From positions 558,001-622,000 of the forward strand of contig NZ_OY781873.1 of NCBI RefSeq assembly GCF_963677075.1: a DNA stretch of 64,000 bases, in the 5' to 3' direction. This document shows, in pieces, positions 33,781 through 41,396 of the stretch. A program made the translations under genes and the position numbers. The notes beneath the pieces were generated by a model. That model had not been told where the DNA came from and did not search any database. It saw only the letters and a program-made list of their open reading frames with translations. Positions within the stretch are counted from its first letter, which is position 1; every line of letters starts with the position of its first letter. The DNA comes from an uncultured Sphaerochaeta sp. Lineage in GTDB: Bacteria > Spirochaetota > Spirochaetia > Sphaerochaetales > Sphaerochaetaceae.

Positions 33781-34659
33781 ATGAAACAGTTAGGAATCAG
33801 AGCTCACGATCTTGGTACATTCGATACCATCAGCGACCTTGCAAGCGAGATTTCCCTCTATGGGGACTCAATCCCCATTCAGCTCGCATTGAAAAAAGTT
33901 CTCAAGAATGCTCCTGATGCAGAAGACTACAGTGAGCAGTTCATCATCTCCGTTCGCGATGCACTCAAGGCCAAGGGTGCATACGTAGGAGTTTTTGGAA
34001 GCTACATCAATCCCGTACACCCTGACAAGGCAGCGAGGGATGCAGAGCTGCGAAGATTTGAAAACCACCTAAAATATGCCAACCTCCTTGGATGCCCTTT
34101 GGTAGGGACCGAAACCGGCTCTTTCCGCGCTGACAACTCCTACCACAGAGAAACGGCAAGCACCAAGGTACTCGACATCTTCTACCGTAGCATAGAAAGG
34201 CTCCTTGAAGCTGCCGTTAAGTATGATGCAATCGTTGGCATCGAAGCGGTAAGCAAACAGCATACCATCAGCACCATACCCAGAATGGCAGCCTTGATGG
34301 ATAAGTTCGACAGTCCCCACCTCAGAGTCATCTATGACCCGGCTAATCTCGTCCCATGGATCGGGATAAGCGAGGCAGATGGCAGTGTTATGGGCACTCC
34401 CTCTTTTGCCGCCCAGAAAGACTTCTTCTGCTCTGCCCTCGATGCATTCGGGGACAAGATTGCAGCAATCCACGTCAAGGACTACAAACTCAACGATCAA
34501 GGTATAAAGGTCGGGGATCTGACGGTAGGAGAGGGAGTTCTAGACTGGAAATTCCTATTTGGGGAACTAAGAAGGCGAAATATTGAAGTCCCTGCCCTGC
34601 TCGAAGATCTTACGGTCTCTACCTTGAAGGAAACACTTGCATTGCTCTCTACATACTGA
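33781..34659 (+). CDS. Sugar phosphate isomerase/epimerase (xylose isomerase-like TIM barrel)
   Basis: 292-aa AP-endonuclease-2/xylose-isomerase-like TIM-barrel protein. Metal-ligand type motifs are VGIEAVSKQHT near 155, VIYDPANL near 183 and IHVKDYK near 230; LLEDLTVST is at the end. Such proteins isomerise or epimerise sugars, or cleave sugar-derived substrates. I start at ATG 33781 (MKQLGIRAHDLG); the longer frame from 33580 runs antisense through the GH28 gene. It is divergent from GH28, so a pectin-derived substrate is possible. Followed by a terminator. Confidence 0.85.
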   Translation: MKQLGIRAHDLGTFDTISDLASEISLYGDSIPIQLALKKVLKNAPDAEDYSEQFIISVRDALKAKGAYVGVFGSYINPVHPDKAARDAELRRFENHLKYANLLGCPLVGTETGSFRADNSYHRETASTKVLDIFYRSIERLLEAAVKYDAIVGIEAVSKQHTISTIPRMAALMDKFDSPHLRVIYDPANLVPWIGISEADGSVMGTPSFAAQKDFFCSALDAFGDKIAAIHVKDYKLNDQGIKVGDLTVGEGVLDWKFLFGELRRRNIEVPALLEDLTVSTLKETLALLSTY

Positions 34660-34660
34660 A

Positions 34661-34703
34661 CCATGCCAGAAGAGCCCTCAAGGGCTTTTCATGGCAGGTT
34701 TTT
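34661..34703 (+). terminator. Terminator after the TIM-barrel gene
   Basis: Long bulged hairpin: CCATGCCA-GAAG-AGCCCT on the left pairs with AGGGCT-TTTC-(A)-TGGCAGG on the right; the tail has five T (34699-34703). Confidence 0.7.
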
Positions 34704-34718
34704 GTATCTTTCCGTACT

Positions 34719-35861
34719 CTACAACAAGAGCGGCTGCTCGAAGGAGACAGGCCGCTTGTTGTCAGAAAGGACCTTGGAAAGGTAGTTGGTATCCAGCTCA
34801 AGCTCTGAAACCAAGCGAAGCAGCACCTCTTCCGGTACAAGATTCTGCTCACAGAAGAGAAATACCAGTGCCTTTTCCGCAATATTCTGTGGAAGAAGGG
34901 CATTGAAGAAGATTTCTTCGTCTGTCTTACCCCGGTAACGTTCACAGAAGTTCTCATAGAGCATCGATTGCTCAATATCTCCCTTCAGTGCAGCAAGTTC
35001 ATTTCTCAATGGTTTCTCATCCCCACGGGATGCAAGCTCACCCAGTGGTTTGAGGTGGAAGAAGGTATACTCTTTCCCGGGAAGGTAGTGATGTACATCA
35101 CAACGAGCGGCATAGTTCGGTTCCAGAGAGCTATCCTTATGGGAATCCCCACCAACGATGATCAGAGGATCGAAATAGAGTGCCGGGCACTCCTTTCCTT
35201 CCACCTGGTAGTATCGATAGGTATAGAAGGCATCACTGATACAGTCTGGATGTTCACAATACGCAGTAAGTGGGATTACATCTGTTGCGATATCGAGCAT
35301 CAACCGTGCAGTGGAATTGAACAGGTCCCGACGGAAGTTCAGGATTAAGGTAGGGAATATGAACATAACCCCACGTTCATAACTATGATTACGGACCACA
35401 TAGGCAAGCCTTTCATCAAAGAATGATGCTTCATCAATGATAAAGGTTCCCACAGTTGGATTGTCCTGAAGCACTCTCTCCAAACCAAAAGAGTCCCTGA
35501 TTCTCGCAATATTCTCCCCACAGCTTACATATCCGCTGCGGTAGCAGAGAGCATCCTCAGGATAATCGGTAAACCGGGTACCATCGATCTCGGAACGGAT
35601 GAAGAAGACCTTTCGGCGATCAACCGGCCCACTGCTGGTCAGGTTTCTTACCTTCTCTCCCTTCCTCTGTGCAATGGCAGCATCCCGCCATACCCGTGCT
35701 GCAAACTCAGTCTTGCCCGAGCCCATGGGTCCTATCAGCAGGACCCTTCGCCCGGGCGAGGTGAAATCAAAATGCGAGAATGTTTCATGGACATCAAGCG
35801 TGGGAAACCCCAGGCTTTTGAGGAAATCGGCACTTTCAATCTTCTGTTCAATTCGCGCCAT
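34719..35861 (-). CDS. Thymidine-kinase-like P-loop protein, enlarged
   Basis: 380-aa protein resembling type II thymidine kinase inside longer N- and C-terminal parts. Walker [10 protein letters not shown] is at 44-52, the DEASFF motif at 143-148 (TK has DE-x-QFF with catalytic Glu) and a zinc and lasso region at 202-258: C202, C207, the IIVGGDS stretch, C254 and H257. Standard enzymes are about 190-220 aa, so roughly 35 N-terminal and 120 C-terminal residues are extra. It probably phosphorylates a deoxynucleoside in the cytoplasm. Context supports this: it follows deoC with a 14-bp overlap. It could instead be a different P-loop nucleotide kinase. Confidence 0.7.
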   Translation of the reverse strand: MARIEQKIESADFLKSLGFPTLDVHETFSHFDFTSPGRRVLLIGPMGSGKTEFAARVWRDAAIAQRKGEKVRNLTSSGPVDRRKVFFIRSEIDGTRFTDYPEDALCYRSGYVSCGENIARIRDSFGLERVLQDNPTVGTFIIDEASFFDERLAYVVRNHSYERGVMFIFPTLILNFRRDLFNSTARLMLDIATDVIPLTAYCEHPDCISDAFYTYRYYQVEGKECPALYFDPLIIVGGDSHKDSSLEPNYAARCDVHHYLPGKEYTFFHLKPLGELASRGDEKPLRNELAALKGDIEQSMLYENFCERYRGKTDEEIFFNALLPQNIAEKALVFLFCEQNLVPEEVLLRLVSELELDTNYLSKVLSDNKRPVSFEQPLLL

Positions 35862-36513
35862 GCGACCCCTCTACAATTGCAATGCCGCTTGAGGCCCCGA
35901 TTCTTGTGGCCCCTGCTTCAATCATTGCAATGGCATCCTCGTATGTACGTACACCTCCAGAGGCTTTGACGCCCAACTCGGGACCAACGGTCTTACGCAT
36001 CAAGGCAATATCCTTGGCAGTTGCTCCACCGGTGGAAAAACCGGTAGAAGTCTTTACAAAATCTGCACCGCTGGCTTTTGCCAACCTACAGGCACGTACT
36101 TTTTCCTCTTCATTCAAAAGACAGGTCTCGATGATGACTTTCAGGTGTGCATTTCCACAAGCCTTCTTCACTGCAGCAATATCATCCTGTACCAAATCAT
36201 CATCATGGTTCTTCAAGAACCCGATGTTGATGACCATATCAACCTCTTCGGCTCCAGCTTTCACTGCTGTCTTGGCCTCAAAGGCTTTACTCTCTGTAGC
36301 CATTGCACCCAAGGGGAACCCAACCACGGTACAAACTTTTACATCGCTCTTTTCCAACAATTTAACACAGAGCGGCACCCAGCAACTGTTTACACATACT
36401 GAAGCAAAATGATATTGGGCTGCTTCCTTGCAAAGTTTCTCTATCATAGGACGAGTCGCAGAAGCTGCGAGCACCGTGTGATCGATGTATTTAGCGACAT
36501 CTTCTTGTTTCAT
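35848..36513 (-). CDS. deoC: Deoxyribose-phosphate aldolase
   Basis: 221-aa class I aldolase splitting 2-deoxyribose-5-phosphate to acetaldehyde and glyceraldehyde-3-phosphate. Motifs: [12 protein letters not shown] at the start, [11 protein letters not shown] near 62, [13 protein letters not shown] near 88, [14 protein letters not shown] near 150 (Schiff-base Lys of VKTSTG) and [13 protein letters not shown] near 175. ATG 36513 has GGGAGG 7 nt upstream; the longer frame from 36531 would start inside that site. Overlaps the thymidine-kinase-like gene by 14 bp, forming a deoxynucleoside salvage unit. Confidence 0.95.
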   Translation of the reverse strand: MKQEDVAKYIDHTVLAASATRPMIEKLCKEAAQYHFASVCVNSCWVPLCVKLLEKSDVKVCTVVGFPLGAMATESKAFEAKTAVKAGAEEVDMVINIGFLKNHDDDLVQDDIAAVKKACGNAHLKVIIETCLLNEEEKVRACRLAKASGADFVKTSTGFSTGGATAKDIALMRKTVGPELGVKASGGVRTYEDAIAMIEAGATRIGASSGIAIVEGSHGAN

Positions 36514-36593
36514 TGGCATCCTCCCTAGCATTAGGTACTACTGCTAGCTTACTCCAAAAATTATCTATGAGCAACGAGAATAGCATCCCAAGC

Positions 36594-36622
36594 TTGACGA
36601 AGGACCCTGCTCCCTATACCCT
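36594..36622 (+). promoter_or_regulatory. Promoter giving a leaderless mRNA for the Nudix protein
   Basis: TTGACG (36594-36599), 17-bp spacer, TACCCT (36617-36622), then six bases and ATG at 36629, which has no ribosome site. Confidence 0.55.
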
Positions 36623-36628
36623 AGCATC

Positions 36629-37573
36629 ATGATTCTTCAAACCATCGAACAATACTATACTTGGGCTCTGATCGCTATCCTTTTACTCAATCTTGCCCAA
36701 CGAAAAATTCCGGGAACCTATAAAAAACGGTTTGCCACCATCTACCTGGCCTCCATCTTGCTTCTTTTTGAAGTAGGAGTGGTAGTCATACTCTCCAGGG
36801 ATCTGAACCACAACCTCGGTTGGTTGGTAGCCATTATCTGTGCAGGGCTTCTCTTCCTATTGAGAAAGAGAGCCCTTCCTTTCCGTTTCCACTGCGTTGA
36901 GTGTGACAAGCGACTTGATTTCAACCATATCATTGGTCATGACGACAATCTTTGCCAGGAGTGCCACTACAAGGCTCATCCTGAGGAAGCCAAGGCGGAA
37001 GAAGAAAAGAAGAAAGAGCTTGCACAACCAGAAGAGGCAGAAGAGGATGCACGCTATCGTGACGCGGCCTCAGTTGCAGACATTGACTGGGATCTGTGGG
37101 AACCTAAGGAAGTATGTGTCATCACCTATCTGTTCAATGATGATCAAGTGCTTCTTATTGACAAGAAAACCGGCCTGGGCTCTGGACTGGTGAACGCTCC
37201 CGGTGGCCATATTGAAGAGACTGAAACCGCTCTTGAAGCTGCAAAACGCGAATTTAGTGAGGAGACTGGCCTTGAGGTTGATGACCTACGCATGGTTGGA
37301 AAGCTTAACTTCCAGTTCCGTGATGGTCTTTCAGAGAGAGGATATGTCTATTTTGCTCACTCCTTCAGTGGAGAACTCCAAGAAACCGATGAAGCACGCC
37401 CCTTCTGGTGTCCGGTAAGTGAAATCCCCTATGACAAGATGTGGGAGGATGATATTCATTGGCTTCCGCTTGCCATGGAAGGAAAGCGCTTTGAAGGTTC
37501 CTTCATCTTCGATGGACAGGTAATGGTAGACAAATTGGTCACCACCGAAGAGGACGATGAAGAAGAGCTCTGA
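36629..37573 (+). CDS. Membrane-anchored zinc-ribbon Nudix hydrolase
   Basis: 314-aa fusion. Residues about 9-21, 35-56 and 62-79 are membrane segments; C89/C92 and C109/C112 form a zinc ribbon; about 115-150 is a Glu/Lys-rich linker; 160-300 is a Nudix domain. The Nudix box runs from G193 to L215 and fits G-x5-E-x7-REUxEExGU exactly (REFSEETGL at its end). The sequence after the box resembles MTH1/MutT-type oxidised-nucleotide hydrolases. The active domain should face the cytoplasm. The layout is unusual, since most Nudix proteins are single soluble domains of 130-200 aa. The stop overlaps the next gene by 17 bp. Confidence 0.85.
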   Translation: MILQTIEQYYTWALIAILLLNLAQRKIPGTYKKRFATIYLASILLLFEVGVVVILSRDLNHNLGWLVAIICAGLLFLLRKRALPFRFHCVECDKRLDFNHIIGHDDNLCQECHYKAHPEEAKAEEEKKKELAQPEEAEEDARYRDAASVADIDWDLWEPKEVCVITYLFNDDQVLLIDKKTGLGSGLVNAPGGHIEETETALEAAKREFSEETGLEVDDLRMVGKLNFQFRDGLSERGYVYFAHSFSGELQETDEARPFWCPVSEIPYDKMWEDDIHWLPLAMEGKRFEGSFIFDGQVMVDKLVTTEEDDEEEL

Positions 37574-38462
37574 CCTGGCTCTGGGAAGCTGGCAATTCGG
37601 TCCCAGCCATGGGTTTTGGACCGGGAGCACCACACAAGCTTCCCGTCTTACTATCAGCGCTGCATACAAGGCAGGTATCAGGCATTTTGATACCGCCCCA
37701 GCGTATGGAAATGGCCTTGCCGAGCAACTGCTCGGTTCGGTCCTCTCTGGAAAATCAGCCATCATTGATACAAAATTCATGCCCAAGCACCCCAGCTTGG
37801 TGGCTCAAGATGTCCAGAAAAGCCTCGACCGTCTTAAGAGAGCCTCGATCAATACCCTGTACCTACACTGGCCTAGTTCTTCGGTAGACCTTAGCCCAAT
37901 CGTGGAATCAGCAGCAGGTCTTATCGAGCAAGGGAAAATTCAAGCTCTTGGACTTTCCAATACCCCTCTCCCCTTGGTGCAAAGGTTGCAGGGTCTTCCC
38001 ATCACGTTCCTGCAAATACCTTGTTCGCTCCTGTGGACAAGGGGACTGGAAGAGTATAAGGAGTATGCAGAGAAACAAAGCATCTCCTTAGTGGGATACA
38101 GTCCCCTGGGTCTAGGATTGCTAAGCGGTAAGTACCCCCAGAGGCCCAATGACAGCAGGGGGGATCTCTATGTTTACCAAGACAGAGCCTATTCGGTATT
38201 CTTGGAATTGCTTGAGCTACTCTCTTTCCTCGCAAAAGAAAAAGCACTTAGCATGGCTCAACTTGCCCTGGCCTGGGCCCGGAGCCAGGATTTTGCAAGC
38301 ATCCTTGTTGGAGCACGTTCACCACAGCAGCTATTCCCGCTCCTGGATACCGATGTAATCAGCCTTGACGAAGGAGAGAAAAGGTTGTTGGATGAAGTGG
38401 CAGGACGATTAAGTGCATGCGCTCCCCCTTCATGGGACAATCTTTTCGGACATAGGTGGTAG
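37557..38462 (+). CDS. Aldo/keto reductase family protein
   Basis: 301-aa NADPH-dependent aldo/keto reductase (TIM barrel). The catalytic tetrad is visible: Asp and Tyr in HFDTAPAYGNG (about 43-53), Lys in IIDTKF near 73 and His in TLYLHWP near 103. The cofactor region SILVGARSPQQL near 253 is also typical. Substrate unknown. The start lies within the end of the Nudix gene (17-bp overlap) with GAGG close upstream, so the two are co-translated; the stop is 3 bp before the YigZ gene. Confidence 0.9.
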   Translation: MKKSSDLALGSWQFGPSHGFWTGSTTQASRLTISAAYKAGIRHFDTAPAYGNGLAEQLLGSVLSGKSAIIDTKFMPKHPSLVAQDVQKSLDRLKRASINTLYLHWPSSSVDLSPIVESAAGLIEQGKIQALGLSNTPLPLVQRLQGLPITFLQIPCSLLWTRGLEEYKEYAEKQSISLVGYSPLGLGLLSGKYPQRPNDSRGDLYVYQDRAYSVFLELLELLSFLAKEKALSMAQLALAWARSQDFASILVGARSPQQLFPLLDTDVISLDEGEKRLLDEVAGRLSACAPPSWDNLFGHRW

Positions 38463-38465
38463 CAT

Positions 38466-39065
38466 ATGAAGATACTCAAGCAACGCTCACAGTGTGAGAT
38501 TGAAGTAAAAAAGTCTCGATTCATTGCTATCGCTCAACCCATCAGTGAACTCTCCGAGATCAAGAATTTGGTTAATGAAACGAGGGCTGAACATCCAGGG
38601 GCTAATCATGTTGTTCATGCTGCTGTCGTTGGACCAAAGGGAGATCTCTATAGCTATAGTGATGATCATGAGCCAAAGAATACTGCTGGCAGACCCGCAC
38701 TCGAGGTACTGAAAGGGAGCAGTGTCACCAATATCCTGATACTCATCATCCGTTACTTCGGAGGAACGTTATTGGGCACTGGAGGTCTGGTAAAAGCCTA
38801 TGGCGATAGTGCCAAGGAAATCCTCTCCATTATCAAGACAGAAGAGTTGATTGAGAAAACAAGATTCTCCTTCACGATACCCTATAATCTCTATGAGCTA
38901 GCAAAGATTGACCTCGTATTGCTTCAAGCGGATATTGAAAACGAGGAATTCACGACAGATGTATCCATCACAGGCACTCTTCCGAGAACCAATACTGAGC
39001 AATTAACTTCCAGAATTACAGAACTATCAGGCGGACAGTGTGAGGTTACTCTTACCGATTTGTAA
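38466..39065 (+). CDS. yigZ: YigZ/IMPACT family protein
   Basis: 199-aa protein of the YigZ family (UPF0029 domain plus DUF1949). N-terminal motifs KKSRFIAIAQPIS, HVVHAAV, YSDDHEPKNTAGRPALEVL and IIRYFGGTLLGTGGLVKAYGDS are family hallmarks. The eukaryotic homologue IMPACT acts in translation control; the bacterial role is unclear. It starts 3 bp after the aldo/keto reductase stop and overlaps the convergent M28 gene by 14 bp. Confidence 0.9.
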   Translation: MKILKQRSQCEIEVKKSRFIAIAQPISELSEIKNLVNETRAEHPGANHVVHAAVVGPKGDLYSYSDDHEPKNTAGRPALEVLKGSSVTNILILIIRYFGGTLLGTGGLVKAYGDSAKEILSIIKTEELIEKTRFSFTIPYNLYELAKIDLVLLQADIENEEFTTDVSITGTLPRTNTEQLTSRITELSGGQCEVTLTDL

Positions 39066-40443
39066 GCTTTGAGAAGATCAAGGAAACCTCAGGAGGGGAT
39101 TCCTCCTCTTCTTCCTTACTCTCTTCCCATAATTGTTTACCATCTACCATATCAGTAAGTTTGATGGCAATGGAGAGCGCTCTTTCCAAGGCACTCGGTT
39201 CTATCGCTTCCACGACATCATTGCGGGTATGCTGCACCGATGGTTTGCTACGGTCATCCCAAGCAACTGCAGTCAGGGTGGTGGCTGAAATACCACACCT
39301 GCTCGCTTCTGCAGCATCGGTGCCGCCCCACAGGCGTGGAATTGATTCACTTCTAGATTCATACCCCATTGAGTGTGCAATTTCCGTACAGCGCCTTGCC
39401 AAGGAAGCATCAAGCTGTTGGGTTCCATTGACATCCTTCTCCAGGAAGGTAATCTGGTCACCATAGTAGACGGAATCAAAGTTCAATACGATTGGATCAA
39501 TCAATGAGTCGGCCATTGATGTGTACCAATGCCTCGATCCCTGCAGTGCTGCTTCCTCCCCATCAAAGGAGCAGAAGATCAATCGGGTATTCCTGAGAGG
39601 CTTCCCACAATCCTTCCTCCAATGGAAATACCTGGCAAGCTGTACGGTCATCCCCACTGAAACAAGATTGTCCCCAGCTCCAGGAGATCCCTCCTTTTCA
39701 TACATCGACCGCAGGGGAAACAACAGGGGGGTAGCTCCCAGAAAAAGGAAAAGGAGAAGGAGAAGCACAAGGGAAGGAATATTTGGCAATAACAAAACAC
39801 TTGCAATAAGCTCAGAAAAAACCTGCACCAAGGCCAGCACTCCACAAGCGATGAACAGTGCAACCGGTAAGAGCACATTTTTTGCGTAGGATATCCACTC
39901 AAGTTGGTTGTATCGGTGTAAAGGTGCACTGTCATGATGTGAACTGAAAATAAGCGTGTGTTGTACCTCTTCCTTTGGTTCCAGGACTCCATGGACATTC
40001 ACCCCTTCTGCGTTGCAACGATTTTTACGGGTAAAAGGTCGGTAGAGATAGAGTTCCCTAGTGGCGTAATAGCAAAAACCAATAAAAAGCAAGAGTGAAA
40101 TCCAGGGAAGTCCAACCAACATCAGGACCACCAAAAGAGGATACAGGATGATCATAATCGTGAAAGGTTGACTATGAGCCTTCGTATCGAGAGGAAATTT
40201 GGTATTGGTTGTTTCATCACAGAAATGTTTATACGCATCCTCAATTGCTTCAGCAACGCTATGACCTGCATCACTACCAGCTACCCTTGGGCCATAGAGA
40301 TCAACAAGAGTCTTGGTGAAGGCCAGGGCAAGGCTAGCAAGCTTACCGGCTTTCAATGTCTCGAGTTTTTGCCTAGGTTTCTCTTTTTGGCCATCCACCA
40401 GCGTAGGCGGCTTCTTTCGTTTTCTTGGAAGAGGGAACTTCAT
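39052..40443 (-). CDS. M28 family metallopeptidase, membrane-embedded
   Basis: 463-aa zinc aminopeptidase-like protein with four or more membrane segments (residues about 93-112, 114-132, 180-205, 210-242) inserted in the peptidase domain. Zinc ligands of family M28 are visible: SSHHDSAP (about 165-172), GAGDNLVSVG near 256, FDGEEAALQGSRHW near 293 (catalytic Glu pair), LNFDSV near 320 and VQHTRNDVVE near 418. It likely cuts peptides at the inner membrane. A leaderless promoter (40453-40481) precedes the ATG. The C-terminal Glu-rich tail overlaps the convergent yigZ by 14 bp. Confidence 0.85.
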   Translation of the reverse strand: MKFPLPRKRKKPPTLVDGQKEKPRQKLETLKAGKLASLALAFTKTLVDLYGPRVAGSDAGHSVAEAIEDAYKHFCDETTNTKFPLDTKAHSQPFTIMIILYPLLVVLMLVGLPWISLLLFIGFCYYATRELYLYRPFTRKNRCNAEGVNVHGVLEPKEEVQHTLIFSSHHDSAPLHRYNQLEWISYAKNVLLPVALFIACGVLALVQVFSELIASVLLLPNIPSLVLLLLLFLFLGATPLLFPLRSMYEKEGSPGAGDNLVSVGMTVQLARYFHWRKDCGKPLRNTRLIFCSFDGEEAALQGSRHWYTSMADSLIDPIVLNFDSVYYGDQITFLEKDVNGTQQLDASLARRCTEIAHSMGYESRSESIPRLWGGTDAAEASRCGISATTLTAVAWDDRSKPSVQHTRNDVVEAIEPSALERALSIAIKLTDMVDGKQLWEESKEEEEESPPEVSLIFSKLTNR

Positions 40444-40452
40444 GATTGTTTC

Positions 40453-40481
40453 ATCATGACGAGAGCTGACTATGCTGTCAA
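40453..40481 (-). promoter_or_regulatory. Promoter giving a leaderless mRNA for the M28 gene
   Basis: Minus strand TTGACA (40481-40476), 17-bp spacer, CATGAT (40458-40453), then nine bases and the ATG at 40443. No ribosome site is seen. Confidence 0.5.
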
Positions 40482-40496
40482 GAAAGCGAATTCTAT

Positions 40497-40548
40497 ACCA
40501 CTATTTTTTTCTCCCATCAGAGACCACTATTTTTTTCTCCCATCAGAG
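40497..40548 (+). repeat. Perfect 26-bp tandem duplication
   Basis: Two identical copies abut: 40497-40522 and 40523-40548. Each runs ACCACTAT, a T7 tract, then CTCCCATCAGAG. It lies between the M28 gene and the tRNA promoter, whose -35 box starts 4 bp downstream. Confidence 0.95.
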
Positions 40549-40551
40549 TTC

Positions 40552-40580
40552 TTGACAAAGATTGAGGCACTCACTATAGT
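40552..40580 (+). promoter_or_regulatory. tRNA cluster promoter
   Basis: TTGACA (40552-40557), 17-bp spacer, TATAGT (40575-40580), a near-consensus promoter 50 bp before the first tRNA. Confidence 0.85.
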
Positions 40581-40629
40581 GGTAACCCGATTGATATTCT
40601 TGTAAATAGAGGAATATCATGTCTGTTTG

Positions 40630-40713
40630 GAGAGATGTCCGAGCGGTCGAAGGAGGCGGTCTTGAAAACCGTTGAGGCGCGAGTCTCCGAGGGTTCGAAT
40701 CCCCCTCTCTCCG
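40630..40713 (+). tRNA. tRNA-Ser (anticodon TGA)
   Basis: Acceptor GGAGAGA pairs with TCTCTCC (40706-40712), discriminator G. The anticodon loop reads CT-TGA-AA, giving TGA. A long variable arm (class II) and the TTCGAAT T-loop confirm Ser. CCA is not encoded. Confidence 0.95.
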
Positions 40714-40752
40714 TTCATTCATCTATCTAGATGAATTTGTTTTTTTCTATAT

Positions 40753-40839
40753 GGAGAGGTGCGAGAGCGGCCGAATCGGGCTCCCTGCTAAGGAGTTGAC
40801 CTGGTAACGGGTCCGGGGGTTCGAATCCCCCCCTCTCCG
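40753..40839 (+). tRNA. tRNA-Ser (anticodon GCT)
   Basis: Acceptor GGAGAGG pairs with CCTCTCC (40832-40838), discriminator G. The anticodon loop CT-GCT-AA and the long variable arm identify the AGC/AGU reader. Confidence 0.95.
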
Positions 40840-40860
40840 TTTTTGATTTTTTTTAGTATT

Positions 40861-40934
40861 GAGACCATAGCTCAGCTGGATAGAGCATCAGTTTGCGGAA
40901 CTGAGGGTCGGAGGTTCGAATCCTCTTGGTCTCA
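40861..40934 (+). tRNA. tRNA-Arg (anticodon GCG)
   Basis: Acceptor GAGACCA with TGGTCTC, discriminator A. Anticodon stem TCAGT/ACTGA encloses TTGCGGA, giving anticodon GCG (codon CGC). A in the D-loop after GG and C35 fit arginine identity. Most bacteria use ACG (inosine) here, so GCG is notable. Confidence 0.85.
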
Positions 40935-40967
40935 TAGTTCGTTTTGTATGAAACGGTCATAACACTG

Positions 40968-41055
40968 GGAGAGATGTCCGAGTGGTCGAAGGAGACGGAC
41001 TCGAAATCCGTTGTACCGTCTGACGGTACCGAGGGTTCGAATCCCTCTCTCTCCG
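40968..41055 (+). tRNA. tRNA-Ser (anticodon CGA)
   Basis: Acceptor GGAGAGA with TCTCTCC (41048-41054), discriminator G; anticodon loop CT-CGA-AA; long variable arm; T-stem GAGGG/CCCTC. Confidence 0.95.
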
Positions 41056-41100
41056 ATAGCTTGGATATTTTTTAGGTTTTTACCGTTTATTTCGTTCCTT

Positions 41101-41185
41101 GGAGAGGTGTCCGAGTGGTCGAAGGTGCACGCTTGGAAGGCGTGTGTGCTGAAAGGCACCGGGGGTTCGAATCCCCCCCTCTCCG
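41101..41185 (+). tRNA. tRNA-Ser (anticodon GGA)
   Basis: Acceptor GGAGAGG with CCTCTCC (41178-41184), discriminator G; anticodon stem CACGC/GCGTG encloses TTGGAAG, anticodon GGA; long variable arm. Confidence 0.95.
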
Positions 41186-41192
41186 TTTTATT

Positions 41193-41300
41193 CCCAGTCA
41201 ACAGATTCTGTGCTATGTGCATTCGCCCAACCCCGTCAGGACCGGAAGGTAGCAGCGGTAAGTGAATTGCCCATGAGACACAGGCGATTTGTTGGCTGGG
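41193..41300 (+). ncRNA. ffs: Signal recognition particle RNA (4.5S type)
   Basis: The conserved domain IV core GTCAGGACCGGAAGGTAGCA lies at about 41235-41254, with the GGAA tetraloop and asymmetric internal loop bound by Ffh. The ends pair: CCCAGTCAACA (41193-41203) with TGTTGGCTGGG (41290-41300, one G-T pair), followed by five T. At about 108 nt it is the short form without an Alu domain. Its place directly upstream of dnaX matches many bacteria. Confidence 0.93.
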
Positions 41301-41359
41301 TTTTTCTCTGTTATCACCTCTTCACCAGATTGGCACTTCTGTTCCTAGATAGCAAAGTA

Positions 41360-41368
41360 TGGTATACT
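41360..41368 (+). promoter_or_regulatory. Extended -10 promoter of dnaX-ybaB-recR
   Basis: TGGTATACT (TG-N-TATACT) about 28 bp before the dnaX ATG, with no clear -35. The leader carries GAGGAG about 5 nt before the start. Confidence 0.55.
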
Positions 41369-41396
41369 CGCAGGGTACGTTCACAGAGGAGCTCTC

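Noticed and set aside
40497..41185. Repeated TTCGAATCCCCC and similar motifs as a possible CRISPR or repeat array
   Set aside because: They are T-arms of four related tRNA-Ser genes; the 26-bp tandem repeat has only two copies and no spacers.
40932..41222. 96-aa minus-strand open frame across two tRNA-Ser genes
   Set aside because: It translates the complement of tRNA sequences (repeated GGFEPP-like peptides), a known artefact.
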